From positions 1 to 26,760 of IMG/VR virus record IMGVR_UViG_3300046331_000136: a stretch of DNA of 26,760 nucleotides. The stretch is one strand, 5' to 3'. Below the pieces are notes generated by a model, which worked only from the letters and a program-made list of their open reading frames with translations, ran no database searches and was not told the origin of the DNA. Shown one piece after another: positions 5,937 through 13,928 of the stretch. The translations under genes and the position numbers were made by a program. Position 1 is the first letter of the stretch, and the number at the start of each line of letters is the position of its first letter. The stretch comes from a virus.

Positions 5937-6452
5937 TTAAATAAGTGGCTCTACATATTCAACAATCAGCCCAATAGGCTGGTTGCTCCAAGCAAAGATT
6001 CTGTCTTTGTGGGCAAAATCGTTTAGAAGCTGTTTTTTATCTTCTGGTATAAAACCATAACCTTGAGAAAATTTATCCCATTGTTTAGTGTTATCAGAAA
6101 AGGTATACTCACTAAATGACAAACCATCGCCATTAGTTTTGTAATAGGTTATTGGTAGGTTGTTTTCAAAATAAACATAATCGTATTTAACACCACCAAC
6201 TACACAGTCTTTTTCAAAAAGCTCTGTTCTATTATCTTGATAAACACGAACTAAAAATACACCAGATACAAAAACATGACACAAGACCTGTTTTGTTGTT
6301 GCGTTGTAAATAGAGTTTAAATAAAAACACCCAGGTTTAATAGAATCAGCTACAGCTTTTTTATCAGGAAGTAAAGAACTATTTGGATACTCCCCTGTAA
6401 GGCCTAAAGCCAATACCGAGTTTGTTTCTAACTGCTCAACAGATAGTGTCAT
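5937..6452 (-). CDS. Hypothetical protein, 171 aa, accessory cassette
   Basis: A soluble 171-aa protein without recognised motif, signal peptide or membrane helix. The central part (residues about 40-125) is rich in aromatic and beta-branched residues (CHVFVSGVFLVRVYQDNR, YDYVYFENNLPITYYKTN), suggesting a beta-sheet or beta-barrel fold. The C-terminus has WSNQPIGLIVEYVEPL. It starts 2 bases after the oxygenase gene stop, with GGGG upstream of ATG, so it is co-transcribed with the oxygenase. It could be a partner or substrate of that enzyme, but nothing in the sequence proves this. Confidence 0.6.
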   Translation of the reverse strand: MTLSVEQLETNSVLALGLTGEYPNSSLLPDKKAVADSIKPGCFYLNSIYNATTKQVLCHVFVSGVFLVRVYQDNRTELFEKDCVVGGVKYDYVYFENNLPITYYKTNGDGLSFSEYTFSDNTKQWDKFSQGYGFIPEDKKQLLNDFAHKDRIFAWSNQPIGLIVEYVEPLI

Positions 6453-6453
6453 T

Positions 6454-7080
6454 TTAACCCCTTAAAGAATTGTGTACGTTTATGCCCATGACAATACGCT
6501 CTTTATCGCTAGGGTTTGGTTGTGTTTTGTGATACAACCACCCTGGAAATAACACAAGTTTTCCTGGGGCTGGTGACTCTACGTGGTCAAAAAAGTATCT
6601 ACCCTGTTTAGACTCAGCTGAGTTATAGATGGGAAGTCGGCCCCTAATGACCTCAAGTGGGTCAACCATAGCAATACAACCCATATCTGGAGTTGCATTG
6701 ACATAAAAAGAACCAGCTATTTCAAAAGGGTTATGATTATGGTGAATAATATTTCCACCTTTTGGTGTTAAGTTAGCCCACATATGGTCTATAGTTGGCT
6801 GTGACCCACTATAGAACCCTAGCTCTTTCCAATACTCTTTTAAGTGGTGTTCGATAAACTCGACAATCTTTTGATTCTTTAGTCGTTTATGTAGATCACG
6901 AACCTCGTGAGGCAAAGTACCTTCTAAGCTGTATGAGTTATTAAATAAACGATGCTTGCTAAAAGCTTCTCTATCTGTATCAAAATAAGCACGTATCTCA
7001 GCCTCTAAGTCTTCTTGAATTAGTTCATAATCAGGAAACTGGGCCGTGTATATTTTTATAGGAAATATTTCTTTAATCAT
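6454..7080 (-). CDS. Putative 2OG-Fe(II) oxygenase (TIGR02466-like)
   Basis: A 208-aa protein with the C-terminal double-stranded beta-helix pattern of 2-oxoglutarate/Fe(II) oxygenases of the TIGR02466 type, known from many marine and freshwater phages. Residues 113-116 (HHNH) are the candidate first metal ligands, followed by EIAGSFYVNATPDMG. GKLVLFPGWLYHKTQPN supplies the distal His184, and KERIVMGINV supplies Arg195 for 2-oxoglutarate. These enzymes hydroxylate proteins, nucleic acids or small molecules; the substrate here is unknown. Its ATG overlaps the upstream cupin gene stop (ATGA). The location between host-recognition and lysis genes suggests late expression. Confidence 0.8.
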   Translation of the reverse strand: MIKEIFPIKIYTAQFPDYELIQEDLEAEIRAYFDTDREAFSKHRLFNNSYSLEGTLPHEVRDLHKRLKNQKIVEFIEHHLKEYWKELGFYSGSQPTIDHMWANLTPKGGNIIHHNHNPFEIAGSFYVNATPDMGCIAMVDPLEVIRGRLPIYNSAESKQGRYFFDHVESPAPGKLVLFPGWLYHKTQPNPSDKERIVMGINVHNSLRG

Positions 7081-7538
7081 GATATATCAACCAAAGCTGT
7101 ATGGGAATCACCACAGGTTTCCCCTTGCCATCTTATGGTGACACTGGTTGGCTTAAGACCTTCGTCCCACTTTTCAAGACTCAAGAAAGCGCCCCCACGA
7201 TCACCAACATGAAGAGCATGGGTATCTCCGCTATTAATAGTAGGGCCAAGTATTCCAAATATATCAACATTAGATGGTATCAACGTTGTTACATTATTTT
7301 GCTTTGTACCAATATCTCCACCTAGCAACATGATGATGTTATTAACACCTGGGTGGCTATGGTCTGGAGAGCCTGTGTTAGGCCTTACTAAATAAAGTTC
7401 AGCCTGGTACTGCCCTTCTCTATAAAGCACATAGCTGTAGCTAATCTCAGTTACATAAATCGGGTCTTCTTTTGGTGGGCGCAACGGCATACCGTTAGCT
7501 TTATACCAAGCTGCAAACTCTTCAACTGTTTTCCACAT
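7077..7538 (-). CDS. Cupin-like protein, paralogue 1 (153 aa)
   Basis: A cupin-fold candidate that is clearly related to the next gene upstream (7522-8067). Both share a WY..N.MP N-terminus, an R.GQ.Q.ELYLV strand, an HxHP motif and a final W..G.KP....RW.G.T block. Here the motif is DHSHPGVNN (His60, His62), but the usual cupin Glu is replaced by Asn66. A second motif GDTHALHVGDRGG provides His107/His110. Metal binding is therefore plausible but may be altered. It overlaps its paralogue by 17 bases and the oxygenase by 4. The role could be catalytic (dioxygenase, isomerase) or only ligand binding. Confidence 0.65.
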   Translation of the reverse strand: MWKTVEEFAAWYKANGMPLRPPKEDPIYVTEISYSYVLYREGQYQAELYLVRPNTGSPDHSHPGVNNIIMLLGGDIGTKQNNVTTLIPSNVDIFGILGPTINSGDTHALHVGDRGGAFLSLEKWDEGLKPTSVTIRWQGETCGDSHTALVDIS

Positions 7539-8067
7539 TTTTTAACTCTTTTAAATAACCCATTGTTTTAGTAATATCAGCATACCCATCAATAACTAAA
7601 GCATCTGGGTGAAAACGCCTGATTAAGTTTTCTTGCATAGGTCCCACTGTTTTGCCCCGCCACTGAGCAGCAACGGTGTGCGGTTTTTCCCCACTAACCC
7701 AATGCTGTACTGCAATTAAAGGAAAACCAAGATTTTCGCCTTCTACCCTAAAACCAGCACCGTGGAATTCTCCCTTGGTTAAGGGGTTAGAGGCTACTGC
7801 TGTTTTTTCATAAAGACGTACTTTAATAACTTCAACATTAGGGTGTTCATGAATAGGTACTTTTGGTTCTGGATATACGAGGTATAATTCAACTTGAAAC
7901 TGTCCATGCCTGAATAAACAAACAGCAGTTGCATCATCAGATAAAAAGACTTCTGATTCGTTTGAAAAAGTAATTGGCATGTTGTTTTCCATATACCAAT
8001 CACAAAAAGACTCAACATTATCCCAAGTTTCTGGAATTTCTAAATGTTTAAGGTTGTATGTTTTCAT
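7522..8067 (-). CDS. Cupin-like protein, paralogue 2 (181 aa)
   Basis: Carries a good first cupin motif: IHEHPNVEV with His73, His75 and Glu79, spaced HxHxxxE. The second motif candidate is KGEFHGAGFRVEG with His102. N-terminal FCDWYMENNMPI and C-terminal QHWVSGEKPHTVAAQWRG align with the downstream paralogue, so the pair arose by duplication or joint acquisition. This copy has about 25 extra C-terminal residues (GYADITKTMGYLKEL). Its start lies inside the 3' end of the 87-aa gene and has only a weak Shine-Dalgarno. A metal-dependent small-molecule role is inferred. An alternative is a non-enzymatic beta-barrel protein. Confidence 0.68.
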   Translation of the reverse strand: MKTYNLKHLEIPETWDNVESFCDWYMENNMPITFSNESEVFLSDDATAVCLFRHGQFQVELYLVYPEPKVPIHEHPNVEVIKVRLYEKTAVASNPLTKGEFHGAGFRVEGENLGFPLIAVQHWVSGEKPHTVAAQWRGKTVGPMQENLIRRFHPDALVIDGYADITKTMGYLKELKNVENS

Positions 8068-8311
8068 TTATTTTACCGACATATTCAGCCAACAACTCTT
8101 CAGGCAGTTCTGCCCCTTGATCTGAGTTAGTGTTTTCATATTCACGCCCAGTTTCATCAACATAAACAACTTTGTAATGAAACCCTGAAGTTTGTGTGTA
8201 ATATAAATCAAGAGCGTTTTTTATAATAGCAGAAGCAACTTCTTCTTTGGAATCGAAGTAAACATATTGCCCTGTTAAACAATTAAAAACAATGTGCTTT
8301 TCTGTAATCAT
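8048..8311 (-). CDS. Hypothetical protein, 87 aa, following the adhesin
   Basis: Directly coupled to the adhesin gene by an ATGA overlap (8308-8311) and overlapping the next gene by 20 bases. The sequence (HIVFNCLTGQYVYFDSKEEV, then YKVVYVDETGREYEN) suggests a small alpha/beta protein; the C-terminus is acidic. Genes in this place, just after a fibre tip, are often fibre assembly factors, but no known chaperone motif is visible. It may alternatively belong to the cupin/oxygenase cassette. Confidence 0.6.
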   Translation of the reverse strand: MITEKHIVFNCLTGQYVYFDSKEEVASAIIKNALDLYYTQTSGFHYKVVYVDETGREYENTNSDQGAELPEELLAEYVGKINENIQP

Positions 8312-9192
8312 CCTAATCCACCGTATCTATTTCCTGTTGCTGACCAAGTAATGTAGCCGTTTCCACTAACAGCTAAACCGCCACCACCACCTGCACCTCC
8401 AGCCGTTGGAACAGTACCAGCCATGCCAGACGCACCAGCAGCACCAGAGGAGCCCCAACCACCACCAGAGCCTCCATTACCACCATAATAAGTCCCTGGA
8501 GTATTCACCAAACCAGCACCACCACCACCTGGACCGCCAGATGTTCCAGCACCTCCTGCATTGTATCCAGCACCTCCGCTTGAGTTTTGTAGGCCTGTTC
8601 GTCCACCGCCTCCGCCACCGCCTCGGTAATAAGCGTATGTGCCCAGTGCGCCAGTACCACCACCGCCGCCTCCTCCACCACCGCCACCGATGTTGGAATT
8701 GTTTTGGATAGTAACATAAGTTCCGACAGCTAAACCAGTTCCACCACCGCCACCAGCAACGCCTAAACCAGCTGTAGGGGATAAACCACCATCACCACCC
8801 ATACCAATAACGTTTCCGTTATTAATAAAAGTCACACCACCAGGCCAGGAACCATCAATAGTTAAAGCAGCTTGCCCTGTTGATGCTGAATAAATCCAAA
8901 CACCACCTGCCAGTGTAGCCTGAACAGTAGATGAGCCGTTCCACCCAGCGTTTAATGCTAGAGTTCTAAGGTTTGCTCTATCTTGATTAGATGAAATGGT
9001 AAAGGAGAACAACGGTGAAGTAGCTCTTTTACCATAGAAGTCACTAATAGATAAAGAGCCACTAGAGAAGGTACCAGAGCCACCTGCATCGGTATACCAT
9101 GTAGTTCCACGGTATGAGTTTAAATTGTTTCCTCTGCCAAACTCAGCATTGATTTGCTGTATTGACAAAGAACCTGAAGCAGGTAGCGCCAT
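8308..9192 (-). CDS. Glycine-rich tail-fibre tip / adhesin
   Basis: A 294-aa protein. The N-terminus (SLSIQQINAEFGRGNNLNSY, ...TFSSGSLSISDFYGKRA) is the conserved attachment segment found in many phage glycine-rich tail proteins. A middle domain (residues about 58-150, with FTISSNQDRANLRTLALNAG) is followed by Gly-rich runs from about residue 130 to 280, including NNSNI followed by 11 Gly, GGAGTSGGPGGGG and GGSGGG. Such runs form polyglycine-II sandwich tips in phage S16 gp38-type adhesins, with variable loops between runs that bind the receptor. It follows the S74 fibre gene by only 2 bases, which fits a fibre-plus-tip pair. The receptor is unknown. Confidence 0.82.
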   Translation of the reverse strand: MALPASGSLSIQQINAEFGRGNNLNSYRGTTWYTDAGGSGTFSSGSLSISDFYGKRATSPLFSFTISSNQDRANLRTLALNAGWNGSSTVQATLAGGVWIYSASTGQAALTIDGSWPGGVTFINNGNVIGMGGDGGLSPTAGLGVAGGGGGTGLAVGTYVTIQNNSNIGGGGGGGGGGGTGALGTYAYYRGGGGGGGRTGLQNSSGGAGYNAGGAGTSGGPGGGGAGLVNTPGTYYGGNGGSGGGWGSSGAAGASGMAGTVPTAGGAGGGGGLAVSGNGYITWSATGNRYGGLG

Positions 9193-9194
9193 AG

Positions 9195-11900
9195 TTAATT
9201 ACCTTTCTTTATTTCTTCTATTTCTTTTCTTAATAAGGTTACTTCTTCAGCTAGTTTAACAGCTGCTACAAGTGCAGCGTTACCATAAGCTAACGATAGA
9301 ACACCATCAGACCCTGTTAAGACTGTCTCAGATAAAATCTTTTGCATATCTTGAGCAGATACACCAGCTTGTCTTTCGCCTGTATCTTTACGAGTATAAG
9401 TACCACACTTAATTTTACTTAGGTCTTCTAAGAAAGTCTTTGGTAGTGTAGACCAGTTTTCTTTTAATCTCTCATCAGAATAAGCTGTTACGTTACCACC
9501 AGCTGTAAAATTGTTAGCAGTGTCTGTAGTCCATCTAGAGCCACCTACGGAATCATAACAGCCAATAGTTCCACCAGCTTGACCGTAGAAATAAGCACTT
9601 CTACCTGTCATATTCCAGCCATACGCTTTTTCGCCTGTTGTAGCATTAGCGAAAATATTGCCGTTCATGGTGAGACCAGCCATAGTATAACTGTTACCTG
9701 AATTTAAGGCATTGGCTGTAGAGGCTGTAGTGGCTGTGGTTGCTGAGTTAGCTACATCTGCTGTTCCTGAAGATTGAGCATATGTTACAGACTGAGCACC
9801 AATGTTTGCTGTGGTTATAGCATCGGTAATACCATAGCCACTGATTGTAGTTGGTTTAGAAGTAACACCAGACCAGGTTACTGTAGCTGCCGAACCCGAA
9901 ACAGAAATTGCCCAGGTACCTGTAGCATTAGATCCAGAAGTATTTGCCTTAGAGTCTAAAGCTGTCTGTAGGCCTGTAACCGCAGATATAGGGTGCTGAT
10001 CTGAAGCTGATCTATCAGTTAAAGAGTTATGACTAGATGCACTAAAAGATAGAACACTAGATTGTTGTCCTTCAATTAAACGAACACCTGCAATCTGTAC
10101 GCCAGCATTGTTAGTGTATGTGCCTACCTTTAAAACAACCTGATACATTGTGACAAACTCTGGTAAAGATAAACCATAGTCATCAAAGATTTCAGCATAA
10201 GCCTCATCAATTTGGTTATAAGAACCACGGCCCATTACAAGCTTAACTGGGTAGTTCTTATCGTTTGTAGCAACAACCCAATATGAAATATATTTATTTA
10301 ATGTTGAGTCGGCTAAACTGCCTGAGGCCCCTGAAATTGAGTTGTAGGCTGCATATACAGAACCCTTAACCCAAGGGTCTGTAGAAGGTGTTGTTTCTAC
10401 GTATCCTGTACCGTTTAAATAAATAACAGGCAATGAAGCAATAGAATCTAATACTTGATTATAGTTACCTGTAGGTGTAGCTGAGTGTGTAATAGAGTGT
10501 TCTACGTCTTCATCAGCAATATTAATAGGTGTTACAAAACCTACAGATACTGTGTTGCTGTTTAGTGTATAACTAATAGCTCCACCAGATCTCCAGATAG
10601 CTCCTATGTCTCTATGTTGAGAATAGTGCCATTGTGTGTCTCTTTGTACTGAATGTCGTTCATCACCAACAATGATAGACTTACTATTAACAGCGTCCCA
10701 GTATACATATGAAACCAGAATAGATGATCTAATGTTTGGTGTAGAGCTGCCCTCAACTAAAACGCCAGCTACTGGGTCATAAGTAATATAACGACCACCA
10801 GTAGTATTTGTAATCTGGATAGTTTTAGCAGTATCAATAGTATACTCAAGTCCTCTGTAGTAGACTAAAGTTGCTGTAGTTGGTGTTAATGTTAATGTCC
10901 TTGTACTATTATCAAAAGAAATAGTAGAAGTTGTTCTATTTAAGAACCCAGACATATCAGAAGTTAGCTCACCAACTGTGTTAATGATTCCATCAATATC
11001 AACAGAACTGGCGGCAGCCGCTGCATCTTGAGCATATTTTTTAGCTGAGTACTCTAAACCATCTACAGTACCTGTTGTTTTGTTAGCCCAGTCTTGTGCT
11101 AGACTAGCAGATACCACAGCTTCGGCAGCCTTAGTAGAAGCTGTAGAGGCACTTGTAGCAGCCGCTGTTTGACTGGCTGCTGATAAGTTAGCATTATATT
11201 TAGATGAGTAGTCAGAGCCTAATACAGGACCTGAAACTTTAATTGCCCAATCTTGAGCCAAACTAGCAGCAGCCTCAGAATTAACCTCAGCTGTCTCAGC
11301 CGCTTGCTCATGACTAGCAGCTAAATTAGCAGAGGCTAAAGAAGCACTAGCAGAGGCAGAAGAGTTGTTTGCCTGAGTAGTAGCAATACCAGCCTGAGTG
11401 GTAGATATTCCAGCTTGAGTAGTAGCAATGCCAGCCTGAGTTGATGCTGTAGAAGCACTAGAAGCTGCGGCATTTTGAGATACTAATGCAGCAGAAGCAG
11501 CAGCCTCAGCATTGGTTTCAGCTGTCTCAGCGTTAGTCTTTGCTGTCTCAGCAAGAGCCTGGGCAGCCTGAGCAGCTACTTTAGCAGCCTCAGCTTGTAC
11601 CACGCCAGCATTAACTGTAACAATAGCAGCCTGAGCAGCAGCAAGGGCCGCTTCAGCAGCTTGTTGGGCCGCAACAGCAGCATTTAGTGTTGCTTGTGCT
11701 TGAGCCAAAAGAGAAGATACACTATTCTCAGAGGCCTTAGAGTTATTAGCAGAAGCTAAAGCATTAGCAGCAGAAATAGCAGCAGCGTTCTGGGATTCTT
11801 GGGCAGCCGCTACCTTTGCTTCTAAGTCAGCAATTAGCTCGTTAAGTGTGCTTTGTTCAGGAGCAGGAGAACTGCCATAAAAGAAACTGGTAGTAGCCAT
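9195..11900 (-). CDS. Tail fibre with C-terminal S74 intramolecular chaperone
   Basis: A 901-aa trimeric-fibre protein. The first 300 residues are Ala/Gln/Ser-rich coiled coil with heptad-length repeats (TQAGIAT) and two copies of SLAQDWA..K..G.V.G..YS.K, a repeat known from phage fibres. Residues about 310-500 form a beta domain with [10 protein letters not shown] and [25 protein letters not shown] and GYGITDA are further fibre repeats. The last 94 residues are a peptidase S74 chaperone: SDERLKENW gives the Ser808/Lys813 dyad used for self-cleavage after folding, ending in a coiled coil. AAGGA lies just before the ATG. It sits between the adaptor and the adhesin tip. Confidence 0.93.
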   Translation of the reverse strand: MATTSFFYGSSPAPEQSTLNELIADLEAKVAAAQESQNAAAISAANALASANNSKASENSVSSLLAQAQATLNAAVAAQQAAEAALAAAQAAIVTVNAGVVQAEAAKVAAQAAQALAETAKTNAETAETNAEAAASAALVSQNAAASSASTASTQAGIATTQAGISTTQAGIATTQANNSSASASASLASANLAASHEQAAETAEVNSEAAASLAQDWAIKVSGPVLGSDYSSKYNANLSAASQTAAATSASTASTKAAEAVVSASLAQDWANKTTGTVDGLEYSAKKYAQDAAAAASSVDIDGIINTVGELTSDMSGFLNRTTSTISFDNSTRTLTLTPTTATLVYYRGLEYTIDTAKTIQITNTTGGRYITYDPVAGVLVEGSSTPNIRSSILVSYVYWDAVNSKSIIVGDERHSVQRDTQWHYSQHRDIGAIWRSGGAISYTLNSNTVSVGFVTPINIADEDVEHSITHSATPTGNYNQVLDSIASLPVIYLNGTGYVETTPSTDPWVKGSVYAAYNSISGASGSLADSTLNKYISYWVVATNDKNYPVKLVMGRGSYNQIDEAYAEIFDDYGLSLPEFVTMYQVVLKVGTYTNNAGVQIAGVRLIEGQQSSVLSFSASSHNSLTDRSASDQHPISAVTGLQTALDSKANTSGSNATGTWAISVSGSAATVTWSGVTSKPTTISGYGITDAITTANIGAQSVTYAQSSGTADVANSATTATTASTANALNSGNSYTMAGLTMNGNIFANATTGEKAYGWNMTGRSAYFYGQAGGTIGCYDSVGGSRWTTDTANNFTAGGNVTAYSDERLKENWSTLPKTFLEDLSKIKCGTYTRKDTGERQAGVSAQDMQKILSETVLTGSDGVLSLAYGNAALVAAVKLAEEVTLLRKEIEEIKKGN
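11371..11443 (-). repeat. 21-bp tandem repeat in the fibre coiled coil
   Basis: Three full 21-bp units (11371-11391, 11392-11412, 11413-11433) and a partial fourth, each beginning GCYTGAGT on the + strand and encoding the heptad TTQAGIA/S. Copies differ at a few positions. Changes in copy number would alter the length of the fibre shaft without changing frame. Confidence 0.75.
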
Positions 11901-11911
11901 GGTTTTCCTTA

Positions 11912-12526
11912 TTAATATTCAGGATAGTTAGCAGAAGTAGAGATAGCCATACCGTCTTGGGCAAACTCCATCTCAAGAGCTTGATTTGTTAGCTCTTCAT
12001 AAATACGTACAGAAGCTGCTTCAAAAGCTTCTTTTCGATCATCCAAGAAGAAGTCAGCAGCAAACGTCAAGGCGCCATATACTAATAAATCTGGTGCAAT
12101 ATCTGTAACGAAGTTAGTAGACGTATCAATGTCTAGGTCTGGAATTTCACCATAGTAGACCATGTAAATTTTATATCCAACAGGGGGAGTTGATTTGATC
12201 TGAAGGCTTCCCTGGATACGTGTGTAGATGCTAGGTGCATTACCTGGGGCATCTTGTGTTCTTATATACTCATCCAAACCAACATAACGAAGTGTGCCGC
12301 TTGGGGTATACAAATGTTTTAACTGTAAGAAATCTGTAGGAAGTGTTAATAAGTCCTGTCCTGTGGTTCCTGTAGTATATACAACAGTCTTTTCCATACT
12401 AGGGACACGCAATGAGCGTTGAATCCTTGCTACAGCTTGGTCAATAAAGATGTCAGCTTGAGTATCCGTAATGTCGTTACGGTTTAATAGACCTTTAATC
12501 TGATTGCGAATTCCTAATTTGTTCAT
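11912..12526 (-). CDS. Head-tail adaptor (SU10 adaptor-like)
   Basis: A 204-aa protein with the pattern of podovirus head-to-tail adaptor proteins: [20 protein letters not shown], a helical [20 protein letters not shown], then the beta part [20 protein letters not shown] and the C-terminal helix around [16 protein letters not shown]. It is expected to form the ring between the portal and the tail nozzle. It lies 11 bases before the fibre gene and 1 base after the 97-aa gene. The length is usual for the family. It is not a T7 gp11 in strict sequence terms; I infer functional equivalence. Confidence 0.82.
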   Translation of the reverse strand: MNKLGIRNQIKGLLNRNDITDTQADIFIDQAVARIQRSLRVPSMEKTVVYTTGTTGQDLLTLPTDFLQLKHLYTPSGTLRYVGLDEYIRTQDAPGNAPSIYTRIQGSLQIKSTPPVGYKIYMVYYGEIPDLDIDTSTNFVTDIAPDLLVYGALTFAADFFLDDRKEAFEAASVRIYEELTNQALEMEFAQDGMAISTSANYPEY

Positions 12527-12527
12527 T

Positions 12528-12821
12528 TTATACCTTATCTGAAGTTACAAAGAAGTCTAGACCTTCAGCCTTTAGTTTAGCTACAGATTTAGCTACAGGC
12601 TCGTTATGTACGTCATATCCTTCTGAAAGCCACTTCTCTACCACCGCTTGTGGTACTGAAGCAACCCTGTGCATTTCCCTTGCTGGGGTAAACTTAGAAT
12701 GAAAGCGAGCTTCCTTAAGTTCATCTACCCACCACTGAGGGATGTCTTGTGACTTGATGACCACTAAGCCATCGCTATTCTCATCAAAGTCAATTTTTTG
12801 TTCAATGAATTTTTCTGTCAT
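12528..12821 (-). CDS. Hypothetical protein between capsid and adaptor, 97 aa
   Basis: A soluble 97-aa protein with SQDIPQWWVDELKEARFHS and HRVASVPQAVVEKWLSEGYD, a pattern repeatedly found in small genes beside capsid genes of podoviruses. The role is unknown. It lacks a clear Shine-Dalgarno: the 15 bases before ATG are an A/T-only run (TTTTAAATATAAAAAT). It lies after a hairpin-bearing gap, so its expression may be lower than that of the capsid gene. Its stop is one base from the adaptor start. Confidence 0.65.
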   Translation of the reverse strand: MTEKFIEQKIDFDENSDGLVVIKSQDIPQWWVDELKEARFHSKFTPAREMHRVASVPQAVVEKWLSEGYDVHNEPVAKSVAKLKAEGLDFFVTSDKV

Positions 12822-12903
12822 ATTTTTATATTTAAAAGAGGATGAGGCAGGTAGGAGAGAGAACCCACCCCACCCAAAAACGGTTACTGTCCTAAAGAGG
12901 AAA

Positions 12904-12915
12904 GGTTATATAACC
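12904..12915. repeat. 12-bp perfect palindrome GGTTATATAACC
   Basis: A perfect dyad in the gap after the capsid gene, about 5 bases beyond the hairpin tail. It could be an operator, a small RNA hairpin or an mRNA-processing site. It is short, so chance is possible. Confidence 0.4.
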
Positions 12916-12919
12916 AAGT

Positions 12920-12945
12920 AAAAGAAGGGAGCCAAAGCCCCCTCC
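12920..12945 (-). terminator. Hairpin after the major capsid gene, weak terminator
   Basis: On the - strand GGAGGGGGC pairs with GCTCCCTTC (9 bp with two G-U pairs, loop TTTG), followed by only four U. The stable stem with a short U-tract suggests partial termination or protection of the capsid mRNA 3' end rather than a full stop, since essential genes follow. Confidence 0.65.
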
Positions 12946-12963
12946 TATTATACCGTTAACTTA

Positions 12964-13890
12964 TTAAGGTAAATTGCCGTTTGAACCAGTTAAACCAGTG
13001 ATACGACCAGTACCTTTGTAGTTCAAATGCTTCAATGAAAGCTCACCAACGATCATGTGACGATCAGAGTCACCTGTCTTAGCTAACAATTCACGTGTGA
13101 ACGGACGCAATGAAACCATCTTCCACATTTCTGGCTTGAATACCAAAGCTTCAGTAGCTTTCATGAAACGGTTGATGATAACTTTTTGCTCACCGAATGG
13201 TGAAACATATAAATCAACAGCGTTAACTACAGTCTTGCCGCTGTCGTTGATTGTACGGTTACGACCAGCAGACTTGTCAAAACCAGCGATAATCAATGAA
13301 TCAGCAGGTTTAACCATGATGTATGAAGCATCAGAACCAGCTTCGTACAACTTTTGGTTAACGTCAAGGATGTCTTGTTCTGTCAATGCACCAGCTGTAT
13401 CAACTGTTACAGAAGCGTCAATAACTTGAGCGCCAGCAACGTCTGTACCGAAAGCGTTAGCAAATCTACGTGCTGTGTCTGTACCGTTACCAACAGTAGC
13501 GTTCTGAGCCTTACCAACTAAGTGGTATTCTACTTCACGCTTTAGTTCCGCTGATTTCTTGCTCAACTGGTATGCTGTCTCTTTAGCACGACCATAAGTA
13601 GCGATAGCATCGGCAGTAGCTGTTACGTTAACTACTTTAGACATAATCTGTGTGTAGTTTTGACGTAAAGTAGTTGCTGTCAATGTGTTGTCAGTAGCTT
13701 GGAAACCTTCTACCTGTGCATTGTCTGCAACAGAAGAAAGGCTGTCTTCTTGCCAACCGAAAACTGTGTTCATAACCTTTTCGCTCTTTAAAAGAGATTG
13801 GAAAGGAGTTGTAGTTGGAGAGATGTTTGAGATTACATCAGAAATGTCTTCTTTTTTACCAACTTGGTCATAGGTCTTAAAACTTGCCAT
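12964..13890 (-). CDS. Major capsid protein (DUF5309 / SU10-like)
   Basis: A 308-aa HK97-fold-type capsid protein of the DUF5309/SU10 MCP family. The N-terminus TYDQVGKKEDISDVISNISP, then TTTPFQSLLKSEKV and FGWQEDSL, is the family signature. Further marks are RQNYTQIMSKVVNVTATADA, the basic LSKKSAELKREVEYHLVG helix and the C-terminal RELLAKTGDSDRHMIVGE. It builds the icosahedral shell around the scaffold encoded just upstream. Its own codon usage appears more regular than that of neighbours, as expected for a highly expressed protein. A hairpin follows its stop. The start has a purine-rich GAAAGAAA upstream. Confidence 0.93.
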   Translation of the reverse strand: MASFKTYDQVGKKEDISDVISNISPTTTPFQSLLKSEKVMNTVFGWQEDSLSSVADNAQVEGFQATDNTLTATTLRQNYTQIMSKVVNVTATADAIATYGRAKETAYQLSKKSAELKREVEYHLVGKAQNATVGNGTDTARRFANAFGTDVAGAQVIDASVTVDTAGALTEQDILDVNQKLYEAGSDASYIMVKPADSLIIAGFDKSAGRNRTINDSGKTVVNAVDLYVSPFGEQKVIINRFMKATEALVFKPEMWKMVSLRPFTRELLAKTGDSDRHMIVGELSLKHLNYKGTGRITGLTGSNGNLP

Positions 13891-13928
13891 TATTTATTTC
13901 TTTCTTTTTGGATTTTGGATTGTGAAAA

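Larger units (their letters stand above)
12822..12963. other. 142-bp structured non-coding gap after the capsid gene
   Basis: The largest gap in the late operon. On the - strand, reading from the capsid stop, it holds the hairpin at 12924-12945, a 12-bp perfect palindrome (12904-12915), the G-run segment GGGTGGGGTGGG (12864-12875), a pyrimidine-rich stretch and an A/T-only leader to ATG 12821. I see no convincing -35/-10 pair for a new promoter. Confidence 0.6.

Noticed and set aside
8406-8717. His/Gln-rich + strand ORF and Val/Ala-rich - strand ORF inside the adhesin
   Set aside because: They are frame shadows of glycine-rich codons (GGT/GGC/GGA repeats), with no start signals.
8308-11900. 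Diversity-generating retroelement targeting the adhesin or fibre
   Set aside because: No reverse transcriptase gene and no template repeat resembling the 3' end of either gene was seen in the window.
12864-12875. G-quadruplex at GGGTGGGGTGGG
   Set aside because: Only three runs of three or more G are present nearby; a stable three-layer quadruplex needs four. Kept only as a compositional oddity of the gap.
13097-13429. 110-codon + strand ORF inside the capsid gene
   Set aside because: It is antisense to the strongly supported major capsid gene, has no ribosome-binding site and shows no protein-like pattern.
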